NCBI GenBank assembly: GCA_029573925.1
Contig: JAKQBV010000067.1
Span: 1 to 5,104, forward strand
DNA length: 5,104 nucleotides
Direction of reading: 5' to 3'
DNA from: a bacterium
GTDB lineage: Bacteria > UBP15 > UBA6099
A program made the translations under genes and the position numbers. A model generated the notes under the pieces. That model was not told where the DNA came from. It was given only the letters and a program-made list of their open reading frames with translations, and ran no database searches. Numbering within the stretch: position 1 is the first letter of the stretch; the number at the start of each line of letters is the position of its first letter. Shown piece by piece: positions 4,279-5,104 of the stretch.

Positions 4279-5104
4279 GCATATACGAAAAATGCGTCCG
4301 CCGCCCAGTCGCCACCCTGATGTGCATTATGGCTGTGATGGCGCTGGGTATGGTCAGCCTTCCCCGGCTGCCGATAGACTTTCTGCCCAATATCGAACGA
4401 AACACGATATCGGTAAACACGACTTATAGCGGAGCCGGCCCGCAGGAAATTGAACGTCTCATTACCGAGCCGATGGAAAGGGCGATGTCCACCATCAATA
4501 ATGTGACCAAGGTGTCGTCGACATCAAGCGAAGGCTCGTCAAGAGTGAGGATAGAGTTCGCTTGGGGAACGAACATGGACGCGGCGATGAACGACGTCAG
4601 AGACAAGGTCGGACAGGCGAAAAGACTATTGCCTGATGACGCGGACGAACCTACGGTGTTCAAGTTCGACACATCAATGATTCCAGTAATGACGCTCACA
4701 GTGACCGGCGACATGTCGGCGGTCGATCTGAAAGAATACGTGGAGAATGAATTGAGATACAGGTTCGAGCAGATACCCGGCGTTGCCGCGGTCGATGTGT
4801 CCGGAGGAGAAACCAGAGAGATAAAGGTAGACGTCAACGCGGCAAGACTGGCCTCTCTCGGATTGCCTATTGACACTGTCGTCGCCGCGATAAAAAGAGA
4901 GAACCGGGATGTTCCCGGCGGATATGTGGAGGAAGGAGACAGCGAGTTTCTTGTTCGGGGCAAAGGCGAGTTCTTGGATGTTTACGACATCGGCAATGTG
5001 ATTGTGTCTAACAAAGGAGCGGCTCCGGTCTATGTAAGAGATGTCGCGAACGCTTATGAAAGCGTGGTGGAAAAGCGCTCGGACACCCGGCTCATGGGAC
5101 GCCA
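4275..5104 (+). CDS. RND efflux pump inner-membrane subunit, HAE-1 type (cut by right edge)
   Basis: The frame is open from ATG 4275 to the window end: 276 complete codons plus two bases, about a quarter of the usual 1,020-1,050 residues. The N-terminus is typical of hydrophobe/amphiphile efflux pumps: a short cytoplasmic start (MSIYEKCVRRPVATL), first transmembrane helix at about 13-30, then LPRLPIDFLPNIE at 29-41, including the conserved D-x-P-type entry to the periplasmic domain. The porter region follows, with YSGAGPQEIERLITEPMERAM (PN1), DVRDKVGQAKRLLPDDADEP, the start of PN2 near 136 (IPVMTLTVTGD) and IPGVAAVDVSGG at 168-178. The proton-relay Asp residues in TM4 and the second half lie outside the window, so activity cannot be judged. 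It uses proton-motive force to export substrates through the adaptor and TolC-like channel encoded just upstream. The start is fixed by the ATGA overlap with the adaptor and the GAGAGGG five bases upstream. Confidence 0.93.
   Translation, partial: MSIYEKCVRRPVATLMCIMAVMALGMVSLPRLPIDFLPNIERNTISVNTTYSGAGPQEIERLITEPMERAMSTINNVTKVSSTSSEGSSRVRIEFAWGTNMDAAMNDVRDKVGQAKRLLPDDADEPTVFKFDTSMIPVMTLTVTGDMSAVDLKEYVENELRYRFEQIPGVAAVDVSGGETREIKVDVNAARLASLGLPIDTVVAAIKRENRDVPGGYVEEGDSEFLVRGKGEFLDVYDIGNVIVSNKGAAPVYVRDVANAYESVVEKRSDTRLMGR

Noticed and set aside
4424..4963. 179-codon minus-strand open frame
   Set aside because: It is antisense to a clearly conserved RND pump sequence and has Ser/Thr-rich composition typical of a complementary-strand shadow.

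Overview
The window looks like chromosomal DNA from a diderm (Gram-negative-type) bacterium of moderate GC content with mixed Arg codons (AGA, CGC and CGG). The diderm inference rests on a three-gene tripartite efflux operon with a TolC-type outer-membrane channel, a lipoprotein adaptor and an RND pump. Nothing in the window fixes the phylum, and no ribosomal or tRNA gene is present.

Layout. Positions 1-63 hold nested inverted repeats. They directly follow the TAA of a protein-like but start-less open frame on the minus strand (268 down to 65), probably the remnant of a small gene. Positions 269-346 carry a plausible sigma70-type promoter. At 347-1198 lies a TylF/MycF-type (macrocin O-methyltransferase family) SAM-dependent methyltransferase gene. 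It is cut in frame by a single TGA at 617-619, exactly where the family normally has a glycine. Positions 1199-1564 are a long leader region with AT-rich palindromes, two good hairpins and a possible short leader peptide. From 1565 to the right edge runs a compact plus-strand operon: TolC-family outer-membrane protein (1565-3073), 44-bp gap, lipoprotein periplasmic adaptor (3118-4278), ATGA overlap, RND pump (4275 to beyond 5104, about the first quarter of the protein).

How the genes work together. The three operon products are the standard parts of one tripartite export machine. The RND pump sits in the inner membrane, the lipid-anchored adaptor lies in the periplasm, and the TolC-like channel spans the outer membrane and periplasm. 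Gene order is outer-membrane component first. The substrate cannot be read from the sequence. No dedicated regulator gene is visible, but the 366-bp leader has operator-like and RNA-hairpin structures that could carry control.

The most interesting point is the in-frame TGA in the methyltransferase. The same window uses TGA as an ordinary stop at the methyltransferase's own family-typical C-terminus and in the adaptor/pump ATGA overlap. Whole-genome reassignment of UGA to glycine is therefore unlikely, and a single GGA-to-TGA nonsense mutation (or a sequencing or assembly error) is the simplest reading. Readthrough or local recoding remains checkable.
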